A DNA stretch of 64,000 nucleotides, from NCBI GenBank assembly GCA_035717845.1, contig DASTIC010000043.1:1-64000 (forward strand). The letters run 5' to 3'. Source of the DNA: DASSUW01 sp035717845 (GTDB taxonomy: Bacteria; Actinomycetota; Thermoleophilia; Solirubrobacterales; Solirubrobacteraceae). Below, piece by piece: positions 37,286-45,924 of the stretch. The notes under the pieces are model-generated. The model did not search any database, was not told the DNA's origin, and saw only the letters and a program-made list of their open reading frames with translations. Numbering within the stretch: the first letter of the stretch is position 1; every line of letters starts with the position of its first letter. Made by a program: the position numbers and the translations under genes.

Positions 37286-37870
37286 TCAGTGTTCCGAAAT
37301 TACCCGGTCGATGATCCCGTATTCCGTCGCTTCCTCCGAGCTCATGAAGTAGTCGCGCTCGGTGTCCCCCTTGACCTTCTCGATCGACTGGCCGGTGTGG
37401 TCGGCGATGATCTCGTCGAGCCGGCGCCGGAGGTCGATGACCTCGCGCGCGTGGATCTCGATGTCGGTGGCCTGGCCCTGGAAGCCGGAGGACACCTGGT
37501 GGATCAGGATCTTCGCGTTCGGCAGCGCCATGCGCTTGCCCTTCGCGCCGCCGGCCAAGAGCAGTGCGCCCATCGACATCGCGATGCCGACGCAGATCGT
37601 CTGCACGTCCGGCTTGATGAACTGCATCGTGTCGTAGATCGCCAGCCCCGCGTACACGGAGCCGCCCGGCGAGTTGACGTAGAGCGAGATGTCCTTGTCA
37701 GGATCCTCGGCCTCGAGGTGCAGCAGCTGGGCGACGATCAGGTTCGCGATCTGGTCGTCGACCGGGGTGCCGAGGAACACGATCCGCTCGTTCAGCAGAC
37801 GGGAGTAGATGTCGAACGCCCGCTCCCCACGGGATGTCTGTTCGACGACCATCGGTACGAGTGGGCTCAC
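37286..37870 (-). CDS. clpP: ATP-dependent Clp protease proteolytic subunit
   Basis: A 194-residue serine peptidase. The catalytic triad is Ser99 (GIAMSMGA), His124 (LIHQ) and Asp173 (ERDYFMS). The family N-terminus VVEQTSRGERAFDIYSRLL follows either GTG 37870 or ATG 37852. It forms the degradation chamber with ClpX. Order tig-clpP-clpX in transcription direction is classical. Confidence 0.97.
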   Translation of the reverse strand: MSPLVPMVVEQTSRGERAFDIYSRLLNERIVFLGTPVDDQIANLIVAQLLHLEAEDPDKDISLYVNSPGGSVYAGLAIYDTMQFIKPDVQTICVGIAMSMGALLLAGGAKGKRMALPNAKILIHQVSSGFQGQATDIEIHAREVIDLRRRLDEIIADHTGQSIEKVKGDTERDYFMSSEEATEYGIIDRVISEH

Positions 37871-37965
37871 GGTCCTCGCTTCGTTTCGCTTCGGGCGCTC
37901 GAGTCCTGCTCAGCTCTCGGCGCCAGACTAGCAATCGACCGGCGCGGCCTCGGCCACTCGTGTGA

Positions 37966-39369
37966 CTAGGAAGTCGGGGTCCAAAGCTGGCCCGATGAGG
38001 CCGACTTGGCGCGCTCGGAGTCACCGGGCGTCCACAGCCGGTCACGAGCCTGTGCCTGCTCGATCGAGATCGGCTTCGCCGACTCGGTGACCACGTCCAG
38101 CGCCTTGCGCTGGGCCAGGTCCTCCTTCAGCGTGTCGAGCCGGCCGCTCGACTTCAGGCGCTCCAGCAGCTTCTTCGGCGAGGTGCGGCCCGGCCCCTCG
38201 CCGGCGGCCTGGCTCACCGCCTCGAACACCTCGTCGTCGGTCGGTTCGATGCCCTCCGCCTCGATGATCGCGGCGAGCACGGCCTCGCGCCGCAGCGCCT
38301 GCTCGGCGTCGGGCTTGCTCTGCTCGACGATCTCGTCCTCGGAGCGGCCGGCGATGCGCAGGTAGGTGTCGCGCGAGATGCCCTGGTGCGAGAGCGAGTG
38401 CAGCATCTGGTCCCACAGCTCGTGGGCGCGCGCGTCGACCAGCGCCGCGGGGACGTCGACGGTGGCGGCCTTGACGGCCGAGTCGAGCGCCGCCTCGCGG
38501 AACTCCGACTCGATCTGCCCGCGCTCGGCCTCGACGATGCGCGTGCGGATGTCCTCGCGCAGCTCGTCGAGCGTGTCGAAGCCGGCCTCGGTTGCGAGGT
38601 CGTCGTCGACCTCGGGAAGCTGCTTGGCCTTGACCTCCTTGACCGACACGGCGAACTCCGCCTCGCGGCCGGCGAGGTCGGGGGCGGGATAGTCGTCCGG
38701 GAACGTCACCGTGACGGTGCGCTCGTCGCCGGCGGCGGCGCCCTCGAGCTGCTCCTCGAAGCCCGGCACGAGCCGGCCGGACCCGAGCTCGACCATCTGG
38801 TCGCGCCCCTCGCCGCCCGGGAACGGCTCTGCGTCGAGCGTGCCGAGGTAGTCCATGACCACGAAGTCGCCGGAGGCCGCCGGCCGCTCGACGGTGTCCA
38901 GGCGCGCCGACCGCTCGCGCAGCGCGTCGATCTCGGTGGCGATCCGCTCGTCGGAGACCTCGGGCTCGCGGCGGCCGACCTCGAGGCCCTTGTACTCGCC
39001 GAGCGTGGCCGCCGGCCGGACGCCGATCTCGATCGAGAAGCGCAGCGGTTCGCCCTGGGCGGGCGGGTCGGAGAGGTCGAGCTGCGGCTCGCCCACCGGG
39101 ACGACGTCCGCTGCGTCGATGGCCGCGGTGTACCAGGCGCCGATCGACTCCCGGATCGCCTCGTCGAGCACGGCGTCGCGGCCCATGCGCTGGAGGATCA
39201 CCGGGGCGGGTGCCTTGCCGGCGCGAAAGCCCGGGACGCGGAGGCCGCGGCCGAGCCGGCGGGCGGCCTGCGCGACCCTGCGCTCGACCTCCTCGGGGGT
39301 CACCTCCGCCTCGACGCGCACGCGCGACTCGGGCAGCGCGGTGACGGTGGTCAGGACCTCGGTCGCCAT
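37966..39369 (-). CDS. tig: trigger factor, ribosome-associated chaperone and prolyl isomerase
   Basis: A 467-residue protein. The N-terminal ribosome-binding domain has the family signature GLRVPGFRAGKAP (about 43-55). The FKBP-type domain covers about 150-240 (SGDFVVMDYLGTLDAEPFPGG). The helical C-terminal domain extends to about 425, followed by an extra acidic/Ser tail ending GQLWTPTS. A repeated LWTPG/LWTPT at the end is unusual. It starts at ATG 39369. Confidence 0.95.
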   Translation of the reverse strand: MATEVLTTVTALPESRVRVEAEVTPEEVERRVAQAARRLGRGLRVPGFRAGKAPAPVILQRMGRDAVLDEAIRESIGAWYTAAIDAADVVPVGEPQLDLSDPPAQGEPLRFSIEIGVRPAATLGEYKGLEVGRREPEVSDERIATEIDALRERSARLDTVERPAASGDFVVMDYLGTLDAEPFPGGEGRDQMVELGSGRLVPGFEEQLEGAAAGDERTVTVTFPDDYPAPDLAGREAEFAVSVKEVKAKQLPEVDDDLATEAGFDTLDELREDIRTRIVEAERGQIESEFREAALDSAVKAATVDVPAALVDARAHELWDQMLHSLSHQGISRDTYLRIAGRSEDEIVEQSKPDAEQALRREAVLAAIIEAEGIEPTDDEVFEAVSQAAGEGPGRTSPKKLLERLKSSGRLDTLKEDLAQRKALDVVTESAKPISIEQAQARDRLWTPGDSERAKSASSGQLWTPTS

Positions 39370-39395
39370 GCGGCGCACCACGATACAAACAGCGC

Positions 39396-39512
39396 ATGCG
39401 CGCCTGGCTCTACACCGGACCGCTCGGCCATCTCGCGGCGGGTGTCGGCGACTGGGCCGAGCTGCTCGCGCGCTACGCGTGGAGCCGGATTCGCCGCGGG
39501 GCGTCGGGGTAG
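39396..39512 (+). CDS. 38-residue conserved-looking small protein
   Basis: ATG 39396 to TAG 39510-39512. The product starts MRAWLYTGPLGHLAAGVGDW and ends in an Arg-rich stretch (SRIRRG). Small actinobacterial proteins with the same TGPLGHL...DWA pattern are known to me as unannotated ORFs, so I judge it real, though without function. It lies divergent from tig with a 26-bp gap and may share its promoter region. Confidence 0.55.
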   Translation: MRAWLYTGPLGHLAAGVGDWAELLARYAWSRIRRGASG

Positions 39513-39519
39513 ACGCCGT

Positions 39520-39870
39520 CTAGGCGTGCGCGTTGTCGGCTTCGAGCGCGTCCGCTCGCGTGCCGAACAGCCGGAACCGCTGCGTGAGGTTCGTCATCTC
39601 GAGCAGCCGCCGGACCGGGCCCTCCGGCGCCACGACTGCGAGGGTCGTGCGGCCCTCCTCGAGCTGCGAGGCCGCCTTGAGGATCGTCCCCAGCGCCGTC
39701 GAGTCGATGAACGTCACCTCGCTGAGATCGAGCACGAGCCGGCCGCCGCGGCTGGCCGACGCCATGGCGAGCACGGTCGACAGGCGCGGGGTCGCCGAGA
39801 TGTCGAGCTCGCCCTTCGCCACCACCAGGTGCCCGCGCTCGATCGGGTCGTGGTCGATCTGGTAGTCCAC
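39520..39870 (-). CDS. STAS-domain anti-sigma factor antagonist
   Basis: A 116-residue SpoIIAA-like protein. The hallmark is LDLSEVTFIDSTALGTIL (about 46-63), in which the phosphorylatable Ser of the DS(T/S) motif is Ser57. Such proteins release sigma factors by binding anti-sigma kinases and are switched off by phosphorylation. No partner kinase is adjacent. The GTG 39870 start fits the family length. The last gene in this direction is a different unit, phenylalanine hydroxylase, 25 bases upstream. Confidence 0.88.
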   Translation of the reverse strand: MDYQIDHDPIERGHLVVAKGELDISATPRLSTVLAMASASRGGRLVLDLSEVTFIDSTALGTILKAASQLEEGRTTLAVVAPEGPVRRLLEMTNLTQRFRLFGTRADALEADNAHA

Positions 39871-39895
39871 CGGCCTACCGTACCCGCTCAGCGGG

Positions 39896-40798
39896 TCACG
39901 GATGCAAGGCGAGCCCTGCGTCGCGCCGCAGGCGATCCGGCACGTCGTCGTCGAACTCCGCGAAGAAGCCGCCGACCACATCCTCGAGCTCGCCCATGCC
40001 CTCGGCGCAGAAGAGGACCGGCTGGTACTTGGTGATGTCGTACTCGAGCGTCGCCATCTCGAGCAGGTCCAGCGGCCGTAGGTCCGCGCCCCGGAACTCC
40101 TCGATCTCGCCGTAGGAGGAGAGGATCCCGGCGCCGTACGCCCGCACCTCGCCGTCCTCGCGCATGACGCCGAACTCGAGCGTGAACCAGAAGACGTCGG
40201 CGAGGAACTGGAGCGCCTCGTCGGTCTGCACGCGCTGCGCCGCGAGCCCCGCCTGGCGCTTGATCTCCGCGAACCGCGGGCTCGCGAGCAGGTTGCCGTG
40301 GCCGACGACCTCGTGGATCAGGTCGGGCTCGGGCGTGTAGAGCGGCATCGCCCCGTGCCGGATGTACTGCGTCGAGTGGAAGATGTCGTCGCCGAGCGAG
40401 CCGTAGAACTCGCGCAGCGGCACGAGGCCGGCGGCGGGGTGGTAGCGGAAGCCGGTCAGCGGCTCGAGGCTGGCGGTGACCTCGTCGAGCTGCGGGATGT
40501 GGTCGGCCGGCAGGCCGAGCGCGGCGGCCGCCTCGCGGAACTCGCGGCAGGCGTACTTCTCGTGCTTCGGGGCGAGCTCGCGGCACACGATCCGCCAGAC
40601 CTCGTGCTCGGCGTTGGTGTAGTCGACGTGCGGGATCGGCTGGCCGGGCTCCCACGCGAGGGCCTTGGCGGCGATCACGTTGCGTCGCTCGCGGTAGACG
40701 GGGTCGCTGGCGCCCGGGTGGTCCTTGGCCAGCTGGACCTGGACCGTGCCGTCCTCGTTGGCCTTGACCGGCGAGTACAGCTGGGCTTCCTCGAACAC
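39896..40798 (-). CDS. phhA: phenylalanine 4-monooxygenase (pterin-dependent)
   Basis: A 300-residue aromatic amino acid hydroxylase converting Phe to Tyr. Iron ligands are His162 and His167 (DLIHEVVGH) and Glu208 (TLEFG). IPHVDYT and QYIRHGAMPLYTPEPDL are family hallmarks. It lacks a regulatory ACT domain, as bacterial enzymes do. The GTG start at 40798 has a GGGGGA ribosome site. The Lrp/AsnC regulator is divergent, 87 bp away, a typical arrangement for Phe/Tyr catabolism. Confidence 0.95.
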   Translation of the reverse strand: MFEEAQLYSPVKANEDGTVQVQLAKDHPGASDPVYRERRNVIAAKALAWEPGQPIPHVDYTNAEHEVWRIVCRELAPKHEKYACREFREAAAALGLPADHIPQLDEVTASLEPLTGFRYHPAAGLVPLREFYGSLGDDIFHSTQYIRHGAMPLYTPEPDLIHEVVGHGNLLASPRFAEIKRQAGLAAQRVQTDEALQFLADVFWFTLEFGVMREDGEVRAYGAGILSSYGEIEEFRGADLRPLDLLEMATLEYDITKYQPVLFCAEGMGELEDVVGGFFAEFDDDVPDRLRRDAGLALHP

Positions 40799-40830
40799 CT
40801 GACTTCCCCCTCTTTCGTGGCTACCGTCAC

Positions 40831-40859
40831 GTGTTAGCGCGGAAGCGCCCGAGTCGCAA
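40831..40859 (-). promoter_or_regulatory. predicted phhA promoter
   Basis: On the minus strand TTGCGA (complement of 40854-40859) and TAACAC (complement of 40831-40836) are separated by 17 bases, a good sigma70-type match, with about 25 bases of leader to the GTG. A CACGTG palindrome at 40828-40833 overlaps the -10 and may be part of the Lrp-like operator. Confidence 0.5.
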
Positions 40860-40885
40860 TCAAGACCGCATAGACTGCCCTTGCT

Positions 40886-41335
40886 GTGCAAGCTCGCGTG
40901 CGTCTGGACGACCTGGATCGCAAGATCCTTGATCATCTCGAGCGCGATGGCCGCGCCACGCTCGCCGACGTCGGCGGTTCCGTGGGCCTCTCCGCCTCGG
41001 CCGTCAAGCGGCGGGTGGACCGGCTGCACGACAGCGGCGTGATCGTCGGCTACACGGCGATCGTCGACCCCCAGGCGCTGGGCGACCGGCTGGAGGCGTT
41101 CGTCGAGCTCTACTGCGCCGACAGCGTCGCGCCGGGCGACCTGCTCGCCGCCGTCGCCGGTCTGCCGGCGGTGATCGCCGCGCACACGGTGGCCGGCGAT
41201 GCCGACGCCGTCGTGCGCGTGCGCGTCGAAGGGATCGAGGAGCTCGAGCGCACGATCGAGCAGCTCCGCCGGGATCCCAAGGTGATGCGCACCCGCACGA
41301 TGGTCGCGCTGTCGACGCTCGTCGAGCGGCCGTAG
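40886..41335 (+). CDS. Lrp/AsnC-family transcriptional regulator
   Basis: A 149-residue regulator. The N-terminal winged HTH covers about 5-60 (LDDLDRKILDHLERDGRATLADVGGSVGLS) and the RAM/AsnC effector domain about 65-145, with the family strand GDADAVVRVRV. It probably senses an aromatic amino acid and controls divergent phhA, as in other bacteria. The GTG start at 40886 is preceded by TAGACT at 40871-40876, a possible -10. Confidence 0.92.
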   Translation: MQARVRLDDLDRKILDHLERDGRATLADVGGSVGLSASAVKRRVDRLHDSGVIVGYTAIVDPQALGDRLEAFVELYCADSVAPGDLLAAVAGLPAVIAAHTVAGDADAVVRVRVEGIEELERTIEQLRRDPKVMRTRTMVALSTLVERP

Positions 41336-41338
41336 CGC

Positions 41339-42430
41339 TCATCCGCAGTACGCGAGTTCGCGCAACCGATCGAGGGCACGCATCGTGCGCCGCCCGAACA
41401 CGCTCTGATCAGCCGTGACGGCGATCATCACCTGGCGTAAGGCGCGCGGTCGCGTATCCGCGTATGAGAGGTAGCCGAGCGTCTCACCGCCGTGCCCCCA
41501 GAACGTGCCGCAGGGCAGCCGCGTGCGGATCAGCCCGAAGCCGTATCCCTGGCCGCCGACGGGCACCGTCGTGCGCATCTGGGCGAGCAGGTCGCGGCGC
41601 AGGAGCCGCCCGCCGAGGAGAGCGCGCTGGAAGCGGGCGAGGTCGCGCGCCCGCGACACGATCGCGCCGGCGGCGCCCGCCCACGACTGGTCGACCGCGG
41701 TGATGTCGTACAGGCGGCGCGCGCCGAAGCGCGAGTAGCCGTGCCCGTGCCGCCCCGCGATCCGCGGACCGGTCGCGTAGGTCGTGCCGCGCAGGTGCAG
41801 CGGCGCGAAGATCCGCTCCCGCAGCTCCGTGGCCAGCGGGCGCCCGCTCGCCGCCTCGGCGATCAGCCCGAGCAGGATGTAGCCCGTGTTCGAGTACGCC
41901 CACGCCGCGCCGGGGGCGAACAGCGGCGGACGCGCCATCGCGATGCCGACCAGCTCCCGCGGCGTCCACTTCCGGCGGCGGTCGGCGAGGACCTGGCGGA
42001 TGAAGCTGTCGTCGTCCTCGGGCGCGTAGTCGGGGAGACCGCTCGTGTGGTTGAGCAGCTGGCGCACGGTGATCGCCCCACCGCCGGGCACGAGCCCGGG
42101 CAGCCAGCGCTCGACGGTGTCCTCGAGGGCCAGCCGGCCCTCGCCCGCGAGCTGGAGCAGGACGGTGGCCACGAACGTCTTCGTGTTGCTGCCGACGCGG
42201 AAGCGGTCGCCGGGCCGCAGTGGCCGCCGGCTCCTGCGGTCGGCGAAGCCGCCGGCCGCGCGCACCGTGCGGTGCCCGTCGCGCACGAGGGCGATCGCGC
42301 CCGGCGCGCCGGCGGACACCACGCGGTCGACGGCGCGGTCGAGCTCCGCGTGGGTCGGGCTGGCGGTCGCGACCGGCGCCGCCAGCAGGGCGGCGACGGC
42401 GGCGACCAGGAGCAGCGGACGCCTACTCAT
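41339..42430 (-). CDS. secreted serine hydrolase, class C beta-lactamase fold
   Basis: A 363-residue exported protein with a signal peptide at residues 1-23. The SxxK motif is SNTK (Ser81-Lys84), YSN is at 179-181 and the third motif HGG at 313-315. This family includes D-alanyl-D-alanine peptidases, esterases and class C-like beta-lactamases, and sequence alone does not separate them. The start overlaps the downstream end of the ABC permease gene by eight bases, so the two may be co-transcribed. Confidence 0.9.
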   Translation of the reverse strand: MSRRPLLLVAAVAALLAAPVATASPTHAELDRAVDRVVSAGAPGAIALVRDGHRTVRAAGGFADRRSRRPLRPGDRFRVGSNTKTFVATVLLQLAGEGRLALEDTVERWLPGLVPGGGAITVRQLLNHTSGLPDYAPEDDDSFIRQVLADRRRKWTPRELVGIAMARPPLFAPGAAWAYSNTGYILLGLIAEAASGRPLATELRERIFAPLHLRGTTYATGPRIAGRHGHGYSRFGARRLYDITAVDQSWAGAAGAIVSRARDLARFQRALLGGRLLRRDLLAQMRTTVPVGGQGYGFGLIRTRLPCGTFWGHGGETLGYLSYADTRPRALRQVMIAVTADQSVFGRRTMRALDRLRELAYCG

Positions 42431-44981
42431 AGTGCAACGCCTCCAGGACGTTCAGCCGCGACGCGCGGCGGGCGGGCAGGATGGCGGCCAGGATCCCGAG
42501 GGCGACCGCGGCGATCGTGAAGGCCACCAGCGATCCGACGGGGAGGGCGAACGGGATGCCCTCCTCGGCCAGCGCGCGCGTCACGAGCCCCGCCAGGAAG
42601 AGCCCGGCGCCGATGCCGAGGGCGGTGCCCATCAGCGTGGTCACGATGCTCTCGTGGCGGACCATCCGGCGGACCTGCCGACGGGTCATCCCGACCGCCC
42701 GCAGCATCCCGAGCTCGCGCGTGCGCTCGAACACCGTCAGCACGAGCGTGTTGACGATCCCGAACAGGCTCACGAGGACCGAGAGCCCGAGCAGCGCATA
42801 GAGGAGGTTGAGCACCGTCTCGAACCCGCTCAGCTGGCTGTCCTTGAACTGCTCGCGGGTCTGCACCTTCGTGTCGGGATAGGGCCCGAGCGCCTGCTCC
42901 AGCCGCTTGGTGGCGGCCGGCGAGACGCCGCCCTCCACGTCGACGAAGGTGAACTGGTTCCGCGGTTGGGGGAAGGACGCGTCGAACGTCGCGGTCGAGA
43001 TCGCCACCTCGGCGAAGGGCGAGCCGCCGCGCGGCTCGTCGAAGACACCGATGACCGTCAGCGCGAGGGTCTTGCCGGTCGCCGTCTCGACCCGCAACCG
43101 CGAGCCGCGCTCGAGCCCGTGGTCGTCGGCGTAGGCGTCGGTGACGAACGCGGCGCCGGCGCCGAGGCGGGCCGGCACGCCGGCGTCGCCGTGCCTCCAG
43201 CGCATGTCGACGAGCCGGTTGAGGTCGGGCTCCACCCCGCTCACGCCCAACCGCTCGTCGAAGGCCCGGCCCGTGCCGAACCGCACCTCTGAGACGGCCC
43301 GCACGCCGGGGGCGGCCGCCGCCGCCCGGGACGACTCCAGGGACGTCGCGCCGAAGCTCTCGTTCGCGACCAGCGTGTAGTCGCTGACGAACAGCTCGTC
43401 GACGGCGTCCGTGAACGACGCGCGGACGCCCTGGCCCAGCGTGGCCACGAATGTGATCAGCGCGAGCCCGATCATCAGGGCCGCCGCCGTCGACGCGGTG
43501 CGAGCGGGGTTGCGGCGCGCATTGTCACGCGCGAGCCGCCCGGCCGCGCCGCCGAGCCGCGTCCCGGGCCAGCCGAGCACGCGGGCGAGGGGCGGGACCA
43601 GCCGCGGGGCGATCATCGCGACACCGGCGAAGAGCAGCAGCACGCCGACGGCGAGCGCCGCCAGCCGGCGACCGCTCGGCAGCCCGCCGGCGAACAGCCC
43701 GTAGGCGAGCACGCCGACCGCCACGACACCCACCGCGAGCGCCGGGAAGGGCCCAAGCCGGGCCAGGCGCGAGCGTGGCAGCACCGCGCCCTCGCGCACC
43801 GCGGCGATCGCCGGAACGCGGGTGGCGCGCAGCGCCGGGCGCAGGCTCGCCAGCAGCGTGACGAGGATGCCGACGGCGAGGCTGACGACGACCGTCCGGG
43901 CGGCGAGCACGGTGCCGGTCCCCGGCAGCTCGACGCCGACCGAGTCGAGCAGCGCCTGGAGCCCCTTGGCCAGCCCCAGCCCCGCGAAGAGGCCCGCGAT
44001 CGACGCGAGTGCCCCCACGACGACGGCCTCGAGCACGACCGACGCGAGCACCTGACGGCGCGACGCGCCGAGCGTGCGCAGCGTCGCCAGCTCGCGCGTG
44101 CGCTGGGCGATCGTGATCGCGAGCGTGTTGGCGATCACGAAGCCGCCCACGACGAGCGCGATGCCGCCGAAGGCGAGCAGGAAGTACCCGAAATACTTCA
44201 CCACGTCCTGCACGTCGCTCGCCGCCGACTCGCGCTGCGCGGCAGCCGTCTTCACGTGGGCGATCGACGGGAGCAGGGGCTTGATGCTCGCGATCAGCTC
44301 TCGCTCCGACACGCCCTCGCGCGCCCGTACCTGGATCTCGTCGAGCTTGCCGGCCTTGTCGAACAGCCGCTGGGCGGTCGCGAGCTCGAACGCGGCGATC
44401 TGCGCGCCGCCGGGCGATCCGACCGACCCGTACTCGACGAGTCCGGCGATCCGGAACTGTCGTACCGGTCCCAGCGTGCCGACGCCGATCGAGTCGCCCG
44501 GCTCGAGGCGCTGCGCGTCCGCGGTCTTGCGGTCGATCGCGATCTCCCCGCTGCCGCTGGGCAGGTCGCCCTGCACGACGGTGAGCGGGTTGAAGTGCCG
44601 GTCGGCAGCGGGATCGACGCTGAACACCGCCGTGCCCCAGCTGCTCTCGATCACCTTCCCGTCCGCGCCGACCAGCTGGGCGTCGTCGATGACGGCGCCC
44701 TCGGCGCCCTCCACGTCGGGGAGCGCGCGCACGTTGGCGAGCACGGAGGCCGGGTAGCTCTCGGTGGCCGCCGCATCCTCGTCGTCGAAGCCCTCGCGGC
44801 CGACGATGACCGCGTCCGCGTGCGTGTACGTCTCCGCGAAGATCGTGTCGAAGCCCTTCGAGATCGTGTCCGTCAGGACGTAGGTGCCGCTGACCATCGC
44901 GACGCCGAGGACGATCGCCAGCGCGGTGAGGGCGGCGCGCAGCTTGCGTCCGGCCAGCCCCTTGAGCGTGACGGCGATCAT
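42423..44981 (-). CDS. FtsX-family ABC transporter permease (two FtsX domains)
   Basis: An 852-residue membrane protein of the MacB/LolE-like exporter class. The N-terminal helix (about 15-38) is followed by a large extracytoplasmic domain, then FtsX domain 1 (about 255-375, IALVVGGFVIANTLAITIAQRTREL). A middle helix pair is near 420-470 and FtsX domain 2 sits at the end (about 730-845, LFGIVNTLVLTVFERTREL). Substrate is unknown; lipids, peptides or antibiotics are usual. ATG 44981 overlaps the ATPase stop by four bases. Confidence 0.93.
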   Translation of the reverse strand: MIAVTLKGLAGRKLRAALTALAIVLGVAMVSGTYVLTDTISKGFDTIFAETYTHADAVIVGREGFDDEDAAATESYPASVLANVRALPDVEGAEGAVIDDAQLVGADGKVIESSWGTAVFSVDPAADRHFNPLTVVQGDLPSGSGEIAIDRKTADAQRLEPGDSIGVGTLGPVRQFRIAGLVEYGSVGSPGGAQIAAFELATAQRLFDKAGKLDEIQVRAREGVSERELIASIKPLLPSIAHVKTAAAQRESAASDVQDVVKYFGYFLLAFGGIALVVGGFVIANTLAITIAQRTRELATLRTLGASRRQVLASVVLEAVVVGALASIAGLFAGLGLAKGLQALLDSVGVELPGTGTVLAARTVVVSLAVGILVTLLASLRPALRATRVPAIAAVREGAVLPRSRLARLGPFPALAVGVVAVGVLAYGLFAGGLPSGRRLAALAVGVLLLFAGVAMIAPRLVPPLARVLGWPGTRLGGAAGRLARDNARRNPARTASTAAALMIGLALITFVATLGQGVRASFTDAVDELFVSDYTLVANESFGATSLESSRAAAAAPGVRAVSEVRFGTGRAFDERLGVSGVEPDLNRLVDMRWRHGDAGVPARLGAGAAFVTDAYADDHGLERGSRLRVETATGKTLALTVIGVFDEPRGGSPFAEVAISTATFDASFPQPRNQFTFVDVEGGVSPAATKRLEQALGPYPDTKVQTREQFKDSQLSGFETVLNLLYALLGLSVLVSLFGIVNTLVLTVFERTRELGMLRAVGMTRRQVRRMVRHESIVTTLMGTALGIGAGLFLAGLVTRALAEEGIPFALPVGSLVAFTIAAVALGILAAILPARRASRLNVLEALHYE

Positions 44982-45748
44982 CGGCCGGTCACCTCCTCCA
45001 TGGCCTCGAGCACCTCGTGGGCGCTCGCGCGCCCGAGCTCCTTGACCACCTGTCCGTCCGCCAGGAACAGAACGCGGTCGGCGATCGCCGCCGCGTGCGG
45101 ATCGTGGGTGACCATCACGGTGGTCTGCCCGTAGCTCGAGACGGCGTCGCGCAGGAGCGCGAGGATCTCCCCGCTCGTCGTCGAGTCGAGGTTGCCCGTC
45201 GGCTCGTCGGCGAACACGACGGTCGGCCTGGAGACGAGCGCGCGGGCGATCGCGACGCGCTGCTGCTGGCCGCCGGAGAGCTCGGCGGGGCGATGCCGGA
45301 GGCGGTCCGCGAGGCCCACGGCGGCGATCAGCTCCCGCGCCCACGCCGGGTCGGGCCGTTCGCCGGCGATCGTGAGCGGCAGGAGGATGTTCTCCTCCGC
45401 CGTGAGCATCGGGAGCAGGTTGAAGAACTGGAAGATGAACCCGACGTGACGGCGCCGCAGCCTGGTGAGCCCGGTGTCGCCGAGCGAGCCCAGTGGCGTG
45501 CCGTCGATCCACACCTCTCCGGCAGTCGGCCGGTCCAGGCCGGCGAGGAGGTGCATGAGCGTCGACTTGCCGGAACCCGACGGCCCCATGATCGCCGTGA
45601 GCTCACCTTCGCCCACGGAGACGGAGACGCCGCGAAGCGCGTCGACGGCGGGGTCGCCGGTGCCGTAGCGACGGGTGAGCTCGCGCGCCGCGACGCGAAC
45701 GGGTGCGTGGCTGGTCGGCGGCAAGGGTTCGGAGAGCGCTGTGTGCAT
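44978..45748 (-). CDS. ABC transporter ATP-binding protein (LolD/MacB type)
   Basis: A 256-residue ATPase. Walker A is GPSGSGKST (about 55-63), Q-loop QFFNLLPMLTAEEN, signature LSGGQQQRVAIARAL (about 155-169), Walker B VVFADEPTGNLDS and the switch His in VTHDP. It pairs with the FtsX permease directly downstream. It is divergent from a kinase-kinase-regulator operon, the layout typical of envelope-stress or antibiotic-responsive exporters. Confidence 0.95.
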   Translation of the reverse strand: MHTALSEPLPPTSHAPVRVAARELTRRYGTGDPAVDALRGVSVSVGEGELTAIMGPSGSGKSTLMHLLAGLDRPTAGEVWIDGTPLGSLGDTGLTRLRRRHVGFIFQFFNLLPMLTAEENILLPLTIAGERPDPAWARELIAAVGLADRLRHRPAELSGGQQQRVAIARALVSRPTVVFADEPTGNLDSTTSGEILALLRDAVSSYGQTTVMVTHDPHAAAIADRVLFLADGQVVKELGRASAHEVLEAMEEVTGR

Positions 45749-45798
45749 ACCTCGAGACGCTCCCAGGGCGCGCCGGAGACCTCGTCGGGCCCCGGCGT

Positions 45799-45833
45799 GA
45801 TTCGCGCTCGTCCGCCCGCCCGATTCGCACTCG
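45799..45833. promoter_or_regulatory. direct repeat in ABC/kinase divergent region, possible response-regulator site
   Basis: GATTCGCGCTCG (45799-45810) and GATTCGCACTCG (45822-45833) differ at one base and start 23 bases apart, about two helical turns. They lie between the divergent operons, where the NarL-type regulator could bind. Confidence 0.35.
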
Positions 45834-45924
45834 CCGCTGAGGACGAGGCGGCTCATCCCCTGGGTGGAGCGCGGTCGGCGGCGAGGCCGATGCGGCGCCC
45901 GGACCGGCGCCGTACGGTTGGCCT

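Noticed and set aside
42423..45512. ABC permease fused to an N-terminal ATPase-like extension
   Set aside because: The extra 177 residues are an off-frame reading of the ATPase gene. The true permease start is ATG 44981 overlapping the ATPase stop.
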